A stretch of 41,395 nucleotides of DNA from JAICLL01 sp035252155 (GTDB lineage: Bacteria; Planctomycetota; Planctomycetia; Pirellulales; JAICIG01): the NCBI GenBank assembly GCA_035252155.1, contig DATFDL010000572.1, forward strand, positions 1-41,395, read 5' to 3'. Below are positions 14,667 through 23,385 of this stretch, in pieces (position 1 is the stretch's first letter; each line of letters starts with the position of its first letter). A program made the position numbers and the translations under genes. The notes under the pieces were generated by a model. That model was not told the origin of the DNA, did no database searches, and saw nothing but the letters and a program-made list of their open reading frames with translations.

Positions 14667-15365
14667 ATGCACCGTATGACAATCTGCTTCAGCCTCTTCG
14701 CCGCAGTTTCCGCTCAGGCTGTCACGACATTCGCCGCCGACGCGCAGACCGAGATCGTTCCACCCCGCAAAGGCAAGTCGGAAACGATTCAGCTTTTCAA
14801 CGGCAAAGACCTGACCGGCTGGGTCGGGCATGAAGAGTTGTGGAGCGTTCGCGACGGAGTGATCGTCGCCCGCAGCACCGATCCCGTGCCGGTGAGCACC
14901 TACCTGCTTACCGAGCACAAGTACACCGATTTTCGGCTGCTGGCCACTGTCAAGCTGGTCGAGTCGGAGATGCACTCGGGCATCGCCTTCTGGGGCCGGG
15001 TGGCCCCCGAGCAAAACGACAAATACACGTTCGCCGGCCACCTGGTGATGTTCCCCAGCGGTTGGGGCATGTACGACCTTTATGGCCGCGGCGGGCTGCC
15101 CGTCGATGGCGGGCCGGCCAAAAAAGTCGGCAAGCAACACGACTGGAACAAGCTGGAGATCTTGGCCCAAGGCAACCGCATCCGCGTGGCCGTCAACGGC
15201 AGCCAGGTTGTCGACTGGGCCGACCCAAAGAAGGACGCGCTTTATGATGGCCCCATCGGCTTACAGCTTCACTCGAACAACGTGCCGCAGGAAATCCATT
15301 TCAAAGATCTGGAGCTAACCACCTTTCCGGAAGACAAGCTCTTGACCGTGAAGGAAGAAAAGTAA
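14667..15365 (+). CDS. Secreted DUF1080 protein (3-keto-disaccharide hydrolase domain)
   Basis: A 232-residue exported protein. Residues 1-24 form a signal peptide (FSLFAAVSAQAVTTFAADA). The rest is a single concanavalin-like beta-sandwich of the DUF1080 family (PF06439), with the opening signature IQLFNGKDLTGWVGHEELWS, SGIAFWGRV, DWNKLEILAQGNRIRVAVNG, and the closing DGPIGLQLHSNNVPQEIHFK. Some members hydrolyse 3-keto-glycosides; planctomycetes hold many copies. Start ATG 14667 is preceded by CGGAGAAA at a fitting distance. It stands alone on its strand. Substrate is unknown. Confidence 0.9.
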   Translation: MHRMTICFSLFAAVSAQAVTTFAADAQTEIVPPRKGKSETIQLFNGKDLTGWVGHEELWSVRDGVIVARSTDPVPVSTYLLTEHKYTDFRLLATVKLVESEMHSGIAFWGRVAPEQNDKYTFAGHLVMFPSGWGMYDLYGRGGLPVDGGPAKKVGKQHDWNKLEILAQGNRIRVAVNGSQVVDWADPKKDALYDGPIGLQLHSNNVPQEIHFKDLELTTFPEDKLLTVKEEK

Positions 15366-15407
15366 GAAATCCTTTCGCATATCCGCCAGTGGAGCGGGCA
15401 GGTTGCG

Positions 15408-15644
15408 TTAATCGTCTCGCCCTTGGGGAGAGTGAAGCCCGCGGCGGATTTCGCGTTCGACAAAATGCGTGTCCTTCAACTTGTCCTGCAACCGTTTCGC
15501 GGCATCGTCGCTGGCTTCGATGGTGACCATTTGTGGATCGTCGGCGTTGAGCAGCCGGATACCCGGTTCGGCCGCCACAGCGTCGCGGGCGGGCATGACT
15601 GAATCGCGCACAGCACGCCGGGTCGTGACGAGATATCGCGGCAT
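15408..15644 (-). CDS. Free-standing subtilase-prodomain-like protein (I9-type fold, putative)
   Basis: A 78-residue protein, ATG 15644, 31 bases downstream of the subtilase gene on the same strand. It has no signal peptide. Its layout matches the first 86 residues of that subtilase: MPRYLVTTRR here against MAQYVLVNRR there, a central DDPQMVTIEASDDAAKRLQDK against ARHVVLLEADTAEVAAIRAR, and EREIRRGLH against EPAIRRNLH at the end. Subtilisin prodomains (I9 family) inhibit and fold their own protease; free-standing relatives are known as protease inhibitors. I infer that this protein inhibits or helps fold the neighbour. The similarity is by eye and moderate. Confidence 0.65.
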   Translation of the reverse strand: MPRYLVTTRRAVRDSVMPARDAVAAEPGIRLLNADDPQMVTIEASDDAAKRLQDKLKDTHFVEREIRRGLHSPQGRDD

Positions 15645-15675
15645 ATTGCTCCTCTCTTGAATCCCTACAAATGCA

Positions 15676-17181
15676 TTATTGCAGGGTCGGCAAGCCACGT
15701 CCCTCGTACATGACTTGCAAACCAAAGGGACGGCAATGCTGCGATAAAAGTAGTGCTGCTCGCTTGGCTCGCGAGGCGTCCCGCGCCATCGCCTTATAGG
15801 CAGCGTCTTTCGAGAGAATGACCGCCAATGCGCCGCACGCGGCTGGGCTTGCCATGGAAGTTCCATCCATTTCCATGTAAGCGCCTTTAAAGCCCTTACG
15901 ATCGGGTACGGTGGAGACGATGCCAACTCCCGGCGCCGCGCACGCCAGCGTCGGGCCGAAGCAACTGAATGACGCCAGAAATAAGTTGTTTTGGCCCATC
16001 TTGCTTGGCTCGTGTGGGCGGTTATTGGCCGAAAAGGTTCCCGGCGGCGCCCAGCCGACCTTGCCAATCGCCGAGACCGCTCTGCATTCGGGATAGGCGC
16101 CGGGGAACTCGATCGGTCCGTCGTCGTTCCCGGCCGAGCAGATACATAGTGTGCCCCGCTCCACCGCATCGCGAATGGCGTCCTCTTCGGCCGCCGACGG
16201 TGGTCCACCACCGAGGCTCATATTGATCAGATCACATTGGTGGTCGCGAGATAGGGCGTCAATGGCATTGATGATGTCTGCCTGGCTTGGACCATCTTCG
16301 GGTCCCTCACCCTTGAATACCCGTGCATGAAAAAGATTGCAGCCGGTAGCGATGCCAGCATACTCTGAAGCCTTGGTTGGACGGGCGCCAATAATGCCGG
16401 TGGTGTGGGTGCCGTGTTCGGCTACATCCGTGGCATCCTTTGGTGGAAATGCTGCCCCGTCGACGAAAGCGCCTACCAACGTCACATGCTTAAGATTCCG
16501 ATGCGGTCCGCAGCCGGTATCAATGACTCCTACATTGATGCCGGCTCCGCGTGTCGTCTTGCTGACGTCCACGTGCATCACATCGTGCCACCAGCCTTTG
16601 AATCCGGCCGCTTTGGCGATCGGCAGGCAGTCGATTTCACTGCCAGAAGGCGGCGCCTCCGCGAGCATGATCCAAAAGCTGGCGTAGGGAATCGGCTCGA
16701 CGAATGCAACTTGGAATCCTCCGGGCACTTTGAAGGAAATGCTACCACTCGAATTGGTCGTTACCGTCACGGTCTGGACCTGGCCCGCGGGGTCCCGTAG
16801 ATAGAGCATCACCTCAATCGCCGCAAGCGGCTTTCCGCCCCCGGTGATTGTCGCCTTATAGGTCGATGCCCCGGCTGCCGCCGTGGCCGTATGCGGAATA
16901 GCCGGCCGCAGTTCGATGGGAACCCTCCGGTGGAGGTTCCGGCGGATTGCCGGCTCAAGCATCGAATCGGCCGGCAATCGGGCTCGAATCGCCGCGACTT
17001 CGGCCGTATCAGCCTCGAGCAGGACCACGTGACGCGCCAAAGGATCTTCGGGCGCGTGCTCACCGACGATTTGAGCGCTCGACAACAGTCCTAGCGTTTC
17101 CGCCACGCTTGCCTGCGACCTGGCTTTTGCCTGTTTCGTAAACTTACCGCTGCGGCGATTGACCAACACGTATTGGGCCAT
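15676..17181 (-). CDS. Subtilisin-like serine protease (S8 family) with inserted beta domain
   Basis: A 501-residue peptidase. Residues 1-86 form a prodomain-like region. Residues about 105-172 form a separate beta-rich domain (YKATITGGGKPLAAIEVMLY, SSGSISFKVPGGFQVAFVEP) resembling carboxypeptidase-regulatory or CNA-B folds. The catalytic domain spans about 200-485: Asp221 in GVIDTGCGPH, His256 in HGTHTTGI, Asn352 in SAGNDDG and Ser442 in DGTSMASPA, so the full triad and oxyanion residue are present. There is no evident signal peptide, unlike most S8 enzymes, so it may act inside the cell or leave by another route. It is followed by the orphan prodomain gene and preceded by a nucleoside-phosphorylase-fold gene 58 bases upstream. 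Start ATG 17181. Confidence 0.93.
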   Translation of the reverse strand: MAQYVLVNRRSGKFTKQAKARSQASVAETLGLLSSAQIVGEHAPEDPLARHVVLLEADTAEVAAIRARLPADSMLEPAIRRNLHRRVPIELRPAIPHTATAAAGASTYKATITGGGKPLAAIEVMLYLRDPAGQVQTVTVTTNSSGSISFKVPGGFQVAFVEPIPYASFWIMLAEAPPSGSEIDCLPIAKAAGFKGWWHDVMHVDVSKTTRGAGINVGVIDTGCGPHRNLKHVTLVGAFVDGAAFPPKDATDVAEHGTHTTGIIGARPTKASEYAGIATGCNLFHARVFKGEGPEDGPSQADIINAIDALSRDHQCDLINMSLGGGPPSAAEEDAIRDAVERGTLCICSAGNDDGPIEFPGAYPECRAVSAIGKVGWAPPGTFSANNRPHEPSKMGQNNLFLASFSCFGPTLACAAPGVGIVSTVPDRKGFKGAYMEMDGTSMASPAACGALAVILSKDAAYKAMARDASRAKRAALLLSQHCRPFGLQVMYEGRGLPTLQ

Positions 17182-17239
17182 AAGGCATCCTGATCCGCGA
17201 TGCGATGTGCATTCTATTGAAAGTTCCAGCGGTGCTCTG

Positions 17240-18406
17240 CTACTCCGCGGCGATCAGCGCCCAGCACACGATCGCGCTGCAGACTGAGCTCCACCGGCCG
17301 AATCCCTTGTAGATCTGCGCCGCAACCGCCGCTTGCTGTTTGAGGCTGCCTTCGGCTTTGATCTGCGGGTCGGAGACGTTCCGCACGGCCAGCCAGCGCG
17401 GCGCTCGGGCGGACATCTGGCTGACGACCATCCCCAGCACCGCATCGCCCATTTCAGAAACCGCGCCCAGCCCTTCTAAGCCGTAATGATTGTCTGAAGT
17501 GTCGAACCCGAAGAAATCCGTGGTCAACACCGCTGAGGTCGGTCTTTTGCTTACCGTGATCCTCGGCGGCCGGCTGTTGTCTTTGGGGAGCCGATCGGAA
17601 TTCGCCTTGAACAGCACCTTGGCCTTGGCAAAGAACTTCGTCTTGGGCGGACTATCCTTATAGACAGCGGCATGGAACGACGTGTTTTTCAACCACTTCA
17701 GGCAGTCGAAACGCACGATCGGGCTGACGACCACGTCGCCCACTTCGCAGGTGCGCCCGATGCCGCCTGCCGTGCCCGTCGTGATGACGAGCTTTGGCCG
17801 CACTTCTTCGATGATCTGCTTCCAGACATCGACATTGGGCAAGGTGGCTTTTCCCTGGGGTAGCTTCTTGGTGTCCTGCGACAGATGAGAGTCGGACTTA
17901 AACACGACCACCTTCTTCCGCCCAATGGTCGTCGTCCAAAATGCCCCGAGCCGCCCGGCTTCCACCGCGGGGGACCCCCGGCTCATCTTGCGGCTGATTG
18001 TGGTAAAGTTGTGCGTGTACGAAACGTAGTCGTTGCGCGAATCCTTGCCGGGCGTAAGCACCCGGCTCAGCGCGTGCCCTTCATCCACGGTCCAGGTCAC
18101 CACCAGTACGTCGGCTTGCGGCAGCGCGCGATTGCGCGCCCCAGCAGGCTTTGGGCCGGTGATCGGCGCCAGGGGTTTTGGCCACGGAATGGGTTCGAAT
18201 CGCGAAAGCCCGGTTGCCGTCGAAAAAGCGAGGAACTCTCGGCCGGCCGGCGCTTCGGAATCGAAGTCGATCATTTCGCGCCGGAGATCTTCGGGATCGG
18301 CAAGCGGTACGGCCGCCTTGGTAAACGCGAATGTTGCAGCGGGAGCCGGCCTGGCCACCGGATCGAACCCAAGATTCCGCTCGACCCATGCGCGATCAAC
18401 AATCAT
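17240..18406 (-). CDS. Nucleoside phosphorylase-fold protein (PNP_UDP/MTAN superfamily)
   Basis: A 388-residue soluble protein. The first 95 residues are a Pro/Ala-rich extension with no recognised domain. The enzyme domain (about 97-375) opens with DVLVVTWTVDEGHALSRVL; the core strand and loop are RPKLVITTGTAGGIGRTCEVGDVVVSP (in two parts, about 203-229), and the C-terminal catalytic region is SEMGDAVLG (Glu318) and AVRNVSDPQ (Asp346). These equal the ribose-binding Glu and the general-acid Asp of MTA/SAH nucleosidases, so activity on a nucleoside or nucleotide is plausible. It has inserts relative to housekeeping enzymes (about 120-165, 240-300). It lies nine bases after the tyrosinase gene and before the subtilase gene. 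This domain also occurs as an effector in conflict systems; the substrate here is unknown. Confidence 0.8.
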   Translation of the reverse strand: MIVDRAWVERNLGFDPVARPAPAATFAFTKAAVPLADPEDLRREMIDFDSEAPAGREFLAFSTATGLSRFEPIPWPKPLAPITGPKPAGARNRALPQADVLVVTWTVDEGHALSRVLTPGKDSRNDYVSYTHNFTTISRKMSRGSPAVEAGRLGAFWTTTIGRKKVVVFKSDSHLSQDTKKLPQGKATLPNVDVWKQIIEEVRPKLVITTGTAGGIGRTCEVGDVVVSPIVRFDCLKWLKNTSFHAAVYKDSPPKTKFFAKAKVLFKANSDRLPKDNSRPPRITVSKRPTSAVLTTDFFGFDTSDNHYGLEGLGAVSEMGDAVLGMVVSQMSARAPRWLAVRNVSDPQIKAEGSLKQQAAVAAQIYKGFGRWSSVCSAIVCWALIAAE

Positions 18407-18415
18407 AAGACACCT

Positions 18416-20026
18416 TCACTTTGGGGCCGATGAATCAGCTTTGACCGAGACCAGGCTGATGCGCTGGAAGACCAAGCGAGGCTTGTCGGGCTCATCAGAC
18501 GACATCTCGCGGGGAACCAGCGTGACGGTGAGCTCGTGCGGTGCCCAGCGGTCGTTTTGCTTCAGGTTGCGAGCGTGCGATGTCAGCAGAAGCGTCTTCG
18601 ATACTTCGCTCGCCGCCCCGGCCTTGGCATGACGGGCCTGGCCCTTGAGAGCAAACGACGATATCGAGCCCACAAACGACGGACTATCGCGGCTGGGCTT
18701 CTCGTCCGCGGGAAGATTGACGTACACATCATAATAGCCGCCGTCGATCGACTTGGGGTCGATGCCGCTCAGACGCAAAGCGATATCGGTTTCCGCCTTT
18801 TCCGGTTCCGTCGCAATGCGAGCCAGCATGGCGTGATGCTGCTGCGGAACGGCCAGTTTAAACGTCGCCGGTTTGGCCGTTAGGCTCAAACTTGGCGGAA
18901 ACGAGGTTAGGGTTGTTGCGGCAGGTGATGATTCTTCGGTGGCCAGATGATGGGCGACGACACGCCGTTGCGCAGCGAGTTGCTCGTCGCGTCCGGTTGC
19001 ACATGCGGCTGTGCTCACGGGCGGGGCGGCAGCTCGCGGATCATCATATTCATAGTCCAGGACATTGCCTTGGACATAACTGAGGAACTTTGAAATCGGC
19101 AGCGTTGCCTGCTGGCCGTCGGCATCGACAAAGGTGAAAACTTGCTGGCACCACGTGGAATCTTCATCGGGATCGTGGCGCATCTGGCCCAGCGACAGCC
19201 AGCGGTTCCACAGTCGGTCGATGTTGCAATGATGCAACCAAAAGATCGGGTCGTTCGCCGCAGTATCGGGATCGCCCATTAAGCCGCCAATGGCGTCGTG
19301 TACTAGGTCGTGCGGACGATGCTCCAGTGCCCCGTGGTTCATGTCGGCCTGATGTTCGGGTGAACCGGCTCTCTGCCCGCCGAAGCCATCGGTGCCGACC
19401 GAGCCAGAAATAAAGTCGGTTTGCGCTAGCGCCGGCGACGTATCGACGGTATCCGCTTCGAAACCGATCGGGTTTTGCGGGTCGTTCACGCGACGCCGTC
19501 GTGAATCGTCGTACAAGGGGTTGGGCTGTTCGCGCCCGCCGACGGGCGTGTAGGTCCGGTCACGAAACACCTGGGGCAAAATGCGCGCACCGGGCTCATC
19601 GCTGTAATTCCAAAACGGCAATCCAAAGTCGGCCGGAAGAGCGGCGTCGGACTCGCGAATCGCCGCAACGAGGATGCGCTCAAAATACCAGAGGTACATG
19701 CGGTGCCAGGGCAAAAACCACCATTGCCCGTGCTGGCATTGCGCCCACAAGGCGTTCTCCGCGTCGCCGAGCGTGCCGTGGATGTTGGCCTGAAAGCTCC
19801 AGCTCGTCGGATCGCTGATGGGCCTCGCTTTCATGACCGCGACTCCCGCACGAAGCGCCGCGATTTCAGGACTGTCGGGCGCCAACCTCCGGACATCCTT
19901 TCGTTTGCGCACGACCGCGGGCGCGCACCGACCAATGCTTGCAGGCCCCAAGGCGGTAAGTGCGCCGGCGGCCGCAAGGTGCGCCATGAATCCCCGTCGT
20001 GATTCCTCCAACATTGAGCGCCGCAT
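18416..20026 (-). CDS. Tat-exported tyrosinase/polyphenol oxidase-like protein
   Basis: A 536-residue type-3 copper enzyme that would oxidise phenols to quinones. The N-terminus has the twin-arginine signal SRRGFM (9-14) before a hydrophobic stretch, so export as a folded protein is expected. CuA site: His83, His99 and His108 (QHGQWWFLPWHRMYLWYF). CuB site: His239 and His243 (HRPHDLVH), and His265/266 (DPIFWLHHCNIDRLWNRW). Cys97 is two residues before His99, as in the Cys-X-His thioether pair of fungal tyrosinases. A C-terminal beta domain (about 385-530) resembles the shielding domain of polyphenol oxidases and might cover the site until cleaved; the protease nearby is a possible activator, which is speculation. 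ATG 20026 follows GGAGG at good spacing. Confidence 0.92.
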   Translation of the reverse strand: MRRSMLEESRRGFMAHLAAAGALTALGPASIGRCAPAVVRKRKDVRRLAPDSPEIAALRAGVAVMKARPISDPTSWSFQANIHGTLGDAENALWAQCQHGQWWFLPWHRMYLWYFERILVAAIRESDAALPADFGLPFWNYSDEPGARILPQVFRDRTYTPVGGREQPNPLYDDSRRRRVNDPQNPIGFEADTVDTSPALAQTDFISGSVGTDGFGGQRAGSPEHQADMNHGALEHRPHDLVHDAIGGLMGDPDTAANDPIFWLHHCNIDRLWNRWLSLGQMRHDPDEDSTWCQQVFTFVDADGQQATLPISKFLSYVQGNVLDYEYDDPRAAAPPVSTAACATGRDEQLAAQRRVVAHHLATEESSPAATTLTSFPPSLSLTAKPATFKLAVPQQHHAMLARIATEPEKAETDIALRLSGIDPKSIDGGYYDVYVNLPADEKPSRDSPSFVGSISSFALKGQARHAKAGAASEVSKTLLLTSHARNLKQNDRWAPHELTVTLVPREMSSDEPDKPRLVFQRISLVSVKADSSAPK

Positions 20027-20224
20027 AAAGGCCTCCCGTGTGTACCGCTATTTTTCACTGAAATAAATTTGAATCAATGGCCTAAACAGGCTATCGTGGT
20101 CGGCGCGCAGACGGGCATGGAGAGCGGCTGCAATCACGCCGAGGCGTTTGTGCATCACGACCAAAGCCCGCAGGGAAGGTTGGCTGGCGATACCGTTTCA
20201 CTTCTGCCCGAAAACTAGGCAGCG

Positions 20225-20419
20225 TTAAAACCAGGGAATCGCCATCACTGACGCGCTCAAGGCATTGATGCCGACGCCGGCTCCCTCGCGAAGAAGACCA
20301 AGCAGAATATGCTCGGGCGAAACCAAGTCCTGCTGCAATCGATTGGACTCTTCGTGGGCGAATTGCATGGCCTTTACGGCGCGGTCAGTGTAACGGTTGC
20401 CATACGGTGATTTTGCCAT
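20225..20419 (-). CDS. Lone Clp N-terminal domain (truncated ClpC-like remnant or mini-protein)
   Basis: A 64-residue frame starting MAKSPYGNRYTDRAVKAMQF, then SPEHILLGLLREGAGVG, the first repeat of the ClpA/ClpC N domain, which binds adaptors and substrates. The second repeat and both ATPase domains are missing; after about residue 51 the sequence (NALSASVMAIPWF) departs from the family and stops. It may be a remnant of clpC left by deletion, or a small adaptor-binding protein. It lies 198 bases upstream of the tyrosinase gene on the same strand, and that gap holds no other gene. Confidence 0.6.
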   Translation of the reverse strand: MAKSPYGNRYTDRAVKAMQFAHEESNRLQQDLVSPEHILLGLLREGAGVGINALSASVMAIPWF

Positions 20420-20584
20420 GCCCCATCTAGCGTTCTCGGGACGCTTGAGTCATTCGTTAGCCAAAACGGCCGTGAATGGCTCGTCGCACGTCCGAGTATG
20501 GTCGGCCAGGTTGTTCATCATGGCGGCGGTCGCCCGGCGCCTGACTGTCTTGCCCGGCTCGCGGACAACTGGTTTGATAACCTG

Positions 20585-20839
20585 ATGGGATTGCTCGACA
20601 AGACAAATCCGACGGCAACGTGGCAAAGCGTGACCCGCCACGCCATCATCGGAGCCGTGCTTAGCCCGGCTTTGTTCCTTGCCTTCGGCAAGCCGGCTGT
20701 TCGTGAGCACTGGTGCGCTTTGCTCCCTGTGTTCGCGATCCTTGGGGCGGCGGTTGCCGCGATATTAGAATGGCAACTGGACGACAATCCCGATGAATCT
20801 GACGACGAGGACTGGGGCGAGGGCTTCGACCCCGAGTGA
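20585..20839 (+). CDS. Small membrane protein, two helices and acidic tail
   Basis: From ATG 20585 the product is 84 residues: MGLLDKTNPTATWQSVTRHA, one helix at about 21-35 and a second at about 45-64 (CALLPVFAILGAAVAAIL), then a very acidic C-terminus (DDNPDESDDEDWGEGFDPE). No family recognised. A longer start at ATG 20498 would add 29 residues that look unlike coding sequence, but it cannot be ruled out. The next gene begins five bases after the stop, so they are probably co-transcribed. Confidence 0.55.
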   Translation: MGLLDKTNPTATWQSVTRHAIIGAVLSPALFLAFGKPAVREHWCALLPVFAILGAAVAAILEWQLDDNPDESDDEDWGEGFDPE

Positions 20840-20843
20840 AGCG

Positions 20844-21059
20844 ATGGACGTAATAGAAAGGTGCCGCATAGCCCGTCCTCAATTCACCCTCCGCGCGCTG
20901 CTGGTCTTGATGCTGGCGGTCGGCTGTTTCTTTGGGGGCATTCGGTTTGAGCGGGAACGGAGAAGGCGTGCGGACGGAGAGGCGGCGCGCGCTGCTCAAA
21001 TGAAGTCTCCCTATCAAAGGCCCATATTGTTGCGGTTTGACCGCACGACCGGACAGTAG
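20844..21059 (+). CDS. Small RPQFTLR-type membrane protein
   Basis: 71 residues from ATG 20844. It opens with the module ARPQFTLRALLVLMLAVGCF (10-29), a basic-aromatic start leading into a single transmembrane helix, followed by a strongly basic stretch (FERERRRRADGEAARAAQ) and a short tail. The same module begins the gene at 21089 and the HTH gene at 14125-14559. Positive charges on both sides of the helix make topology uncertain. Function unknown; genes with this start are, to my knowledge, numerous in planctomycetes. Confidence 0.65.
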   Translation: MDVIERCRIARPQFTLRALLVLMLAVGCFFGGIRFERERRRRADGEAARAAQMKSPYQRPILLRFDRTTGQ

Positions 21060-21088
21060 TTCAGCCGGCCGACAAAGAGGAATTAACG

Positions 21089-21328
21089 ATGCGTCGCCCG
21101 CAGTTCACCTTGAAGACGTTGCTGTGGTTGACGGCCCTTGTCGGGGCGTTCCTTGGTGGGATGGCCGCTCAGGCGCGGCTTGAGCGGCCCTCTATCACTC
21201 ACTGGCAGGACTGCGGTAATTCGCCGGATGTTACGGAGATTTTGACCACGCGAGACGGCAAGAAATGGGTTCGAGCTGAAATGTTAGAAGAAGACGACGC
21301 GCTACGTGGGCCGAGCGACGGCGAATGA
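21089..21328 (+). CDS. Small RPQFTLK-type membrane protein
   Basis: 79 residues from ATG 21089, preceded by AAGAGGAA, a good ribosome-binding site. It starts MRRPQFTLKTLLWLTALVGA, giving one transmembrane helix (about 8-25), then a soluble tail with ITHWQDCGNSPDVTEILTTR and an acidic end. It is the third gene with this N-terminal module in the window and follows the 20844 gene by 29 bases. Function unknown. A 124-base gap without a gene separates it from moxR. Confidence 0.7.
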   Translation: MRRPQFTLKTLLWLTALVGAFLGGMAAQARLERPSITHWQDCGNSPDVTEILTTRDGKKWVRAEMLEEDDALRGPSDGE

Positions 21329-21452
21329 CTGCGCGTTTCCCGCGCACCGCGCCCGAATCTACCCGAAATTTGGGAAACGGTATCACTACCGCCGGGTTGC
21401 CGTAGCTGGCATTTCGGCGCACCACGCCGTACAGTAAAGGGCGCGGGCGGGG

Positions 21453-22479
<1,027 letters not shown>

Positions 22480-22493
<14 letters not shown>

Positions 22494-23385
22494 CGCCACT
22501 CGCCCATTTCTCGATTCGCGGGCGTTGGCCTCGCTCGAGGGGCTGCGTTTCAGCACGCGCCATCGCATCGACGGCAGCTACAGCGGCCGGCACGCCTCTC
22601 GCCAGCTCGGCGGCGCCGGAGAGTTTGTCGATTACCGCGAGTATTCGGCGGGCGAAGATTTGCGGCGGCTCGATTGGAAAGTGCTGGCCCGCACCGGCCG
22701 GTCTTACGTGCGGCTCTTTCAGGACGAGACGAACCTGGTGTGCACGCTGGTGCTCGACGTCAGCGGCTCAATGGCGTTCGGCGGGCTGGGCGCGTGGCAG
22801 ACCAAGCTCGCATATACTCAGTATCTGTCGACCGCCCTGGCTCACGTCATTAGCAAGGGACAAGACCAGGTGGGCTTGGCGCTGGCCGCCGAGCGGCTGC
22901 GCGAGTTCATCGCGCCGGGCAGCATGGCCACCCACGTGGCGAGAATTTACGACGCGATTGAACAGATCAGCACCGCGCCCACCACATGCATGGCGGGCGC
23001 GTTGCGCGATCTGTTTACGCGACTGAGCCGCCGCGGCGTGCTGCTCGTGATGAGCGACTTTCTCTGGGACGATCTCGACGACGCATTCGCCGCGTTGCGG
23101 CTGTTTCGCCGCCGGCACTGGGAGGTCATTCTGCTGCACGTTGTCCATCCCGAAGAAGAGCGGTTGCCCCAAGGCGCCGCCTTTCGTTTCGAGGGACTGG
23201 AGCGCGAAGGCACGATCGACTGCTCGCCGCTGGAGATCGGCGCACTCTATGAACGTCGGTTCGACGCCCATTGCGCCGTGGTCCGCAGCCTCGCCCTGGC
23301 CGCCGGGTGCGACTACCGCCGCGTGCCGATCTCGACGCCGTATTTGCAGACGTTGGCGGGGTTTTTGGTCGAGAGAACCGGATAA
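22480..23385 (+). CDS. DUF58 protein with vWA-like fold
   Basis: 301 residues from ATG 22480; the longer frame from TTG 22468 is less likely. The DUF58 signature is FVDYREYSAGEDLRRLDW (about 49-66), followed by a vWA-like domain with the metal-site motif DVSGS (93-97) and LLVMSDFLWDDLDDAF. DUF58 proteins are the usual partner of MoxR ATPases. No membrane segment is seen. It overlaps moxR by 14 bases, and its stop codon overlaps the next start (TAATG), so translation is probably coupled on both sides. Confidence 0.93.

Noticed and set aside
18191..18201. GGGTTCGAATC, similar to a tRNA T-loop
   Set aside because: It is inside the nucleoside-phosphorylase-fold gene, and no acceptor or anticodon stems could be built around it.
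20498..20584. 29-residue N-terminal extension of the small two-helix protein
   Set aside because: It has an ATG but no ribosome-binding site and an unlikely composition; kept only as an alternative start.
23271..23384. Extended start of the BatA-like protein inside the DUF58 gene
   Set aside because: The first membrane helix begins directly at ATG 23385, which overlaps the DUF58 stop as TAATG; the extension is Arg/Pro-rich shadow sequence.
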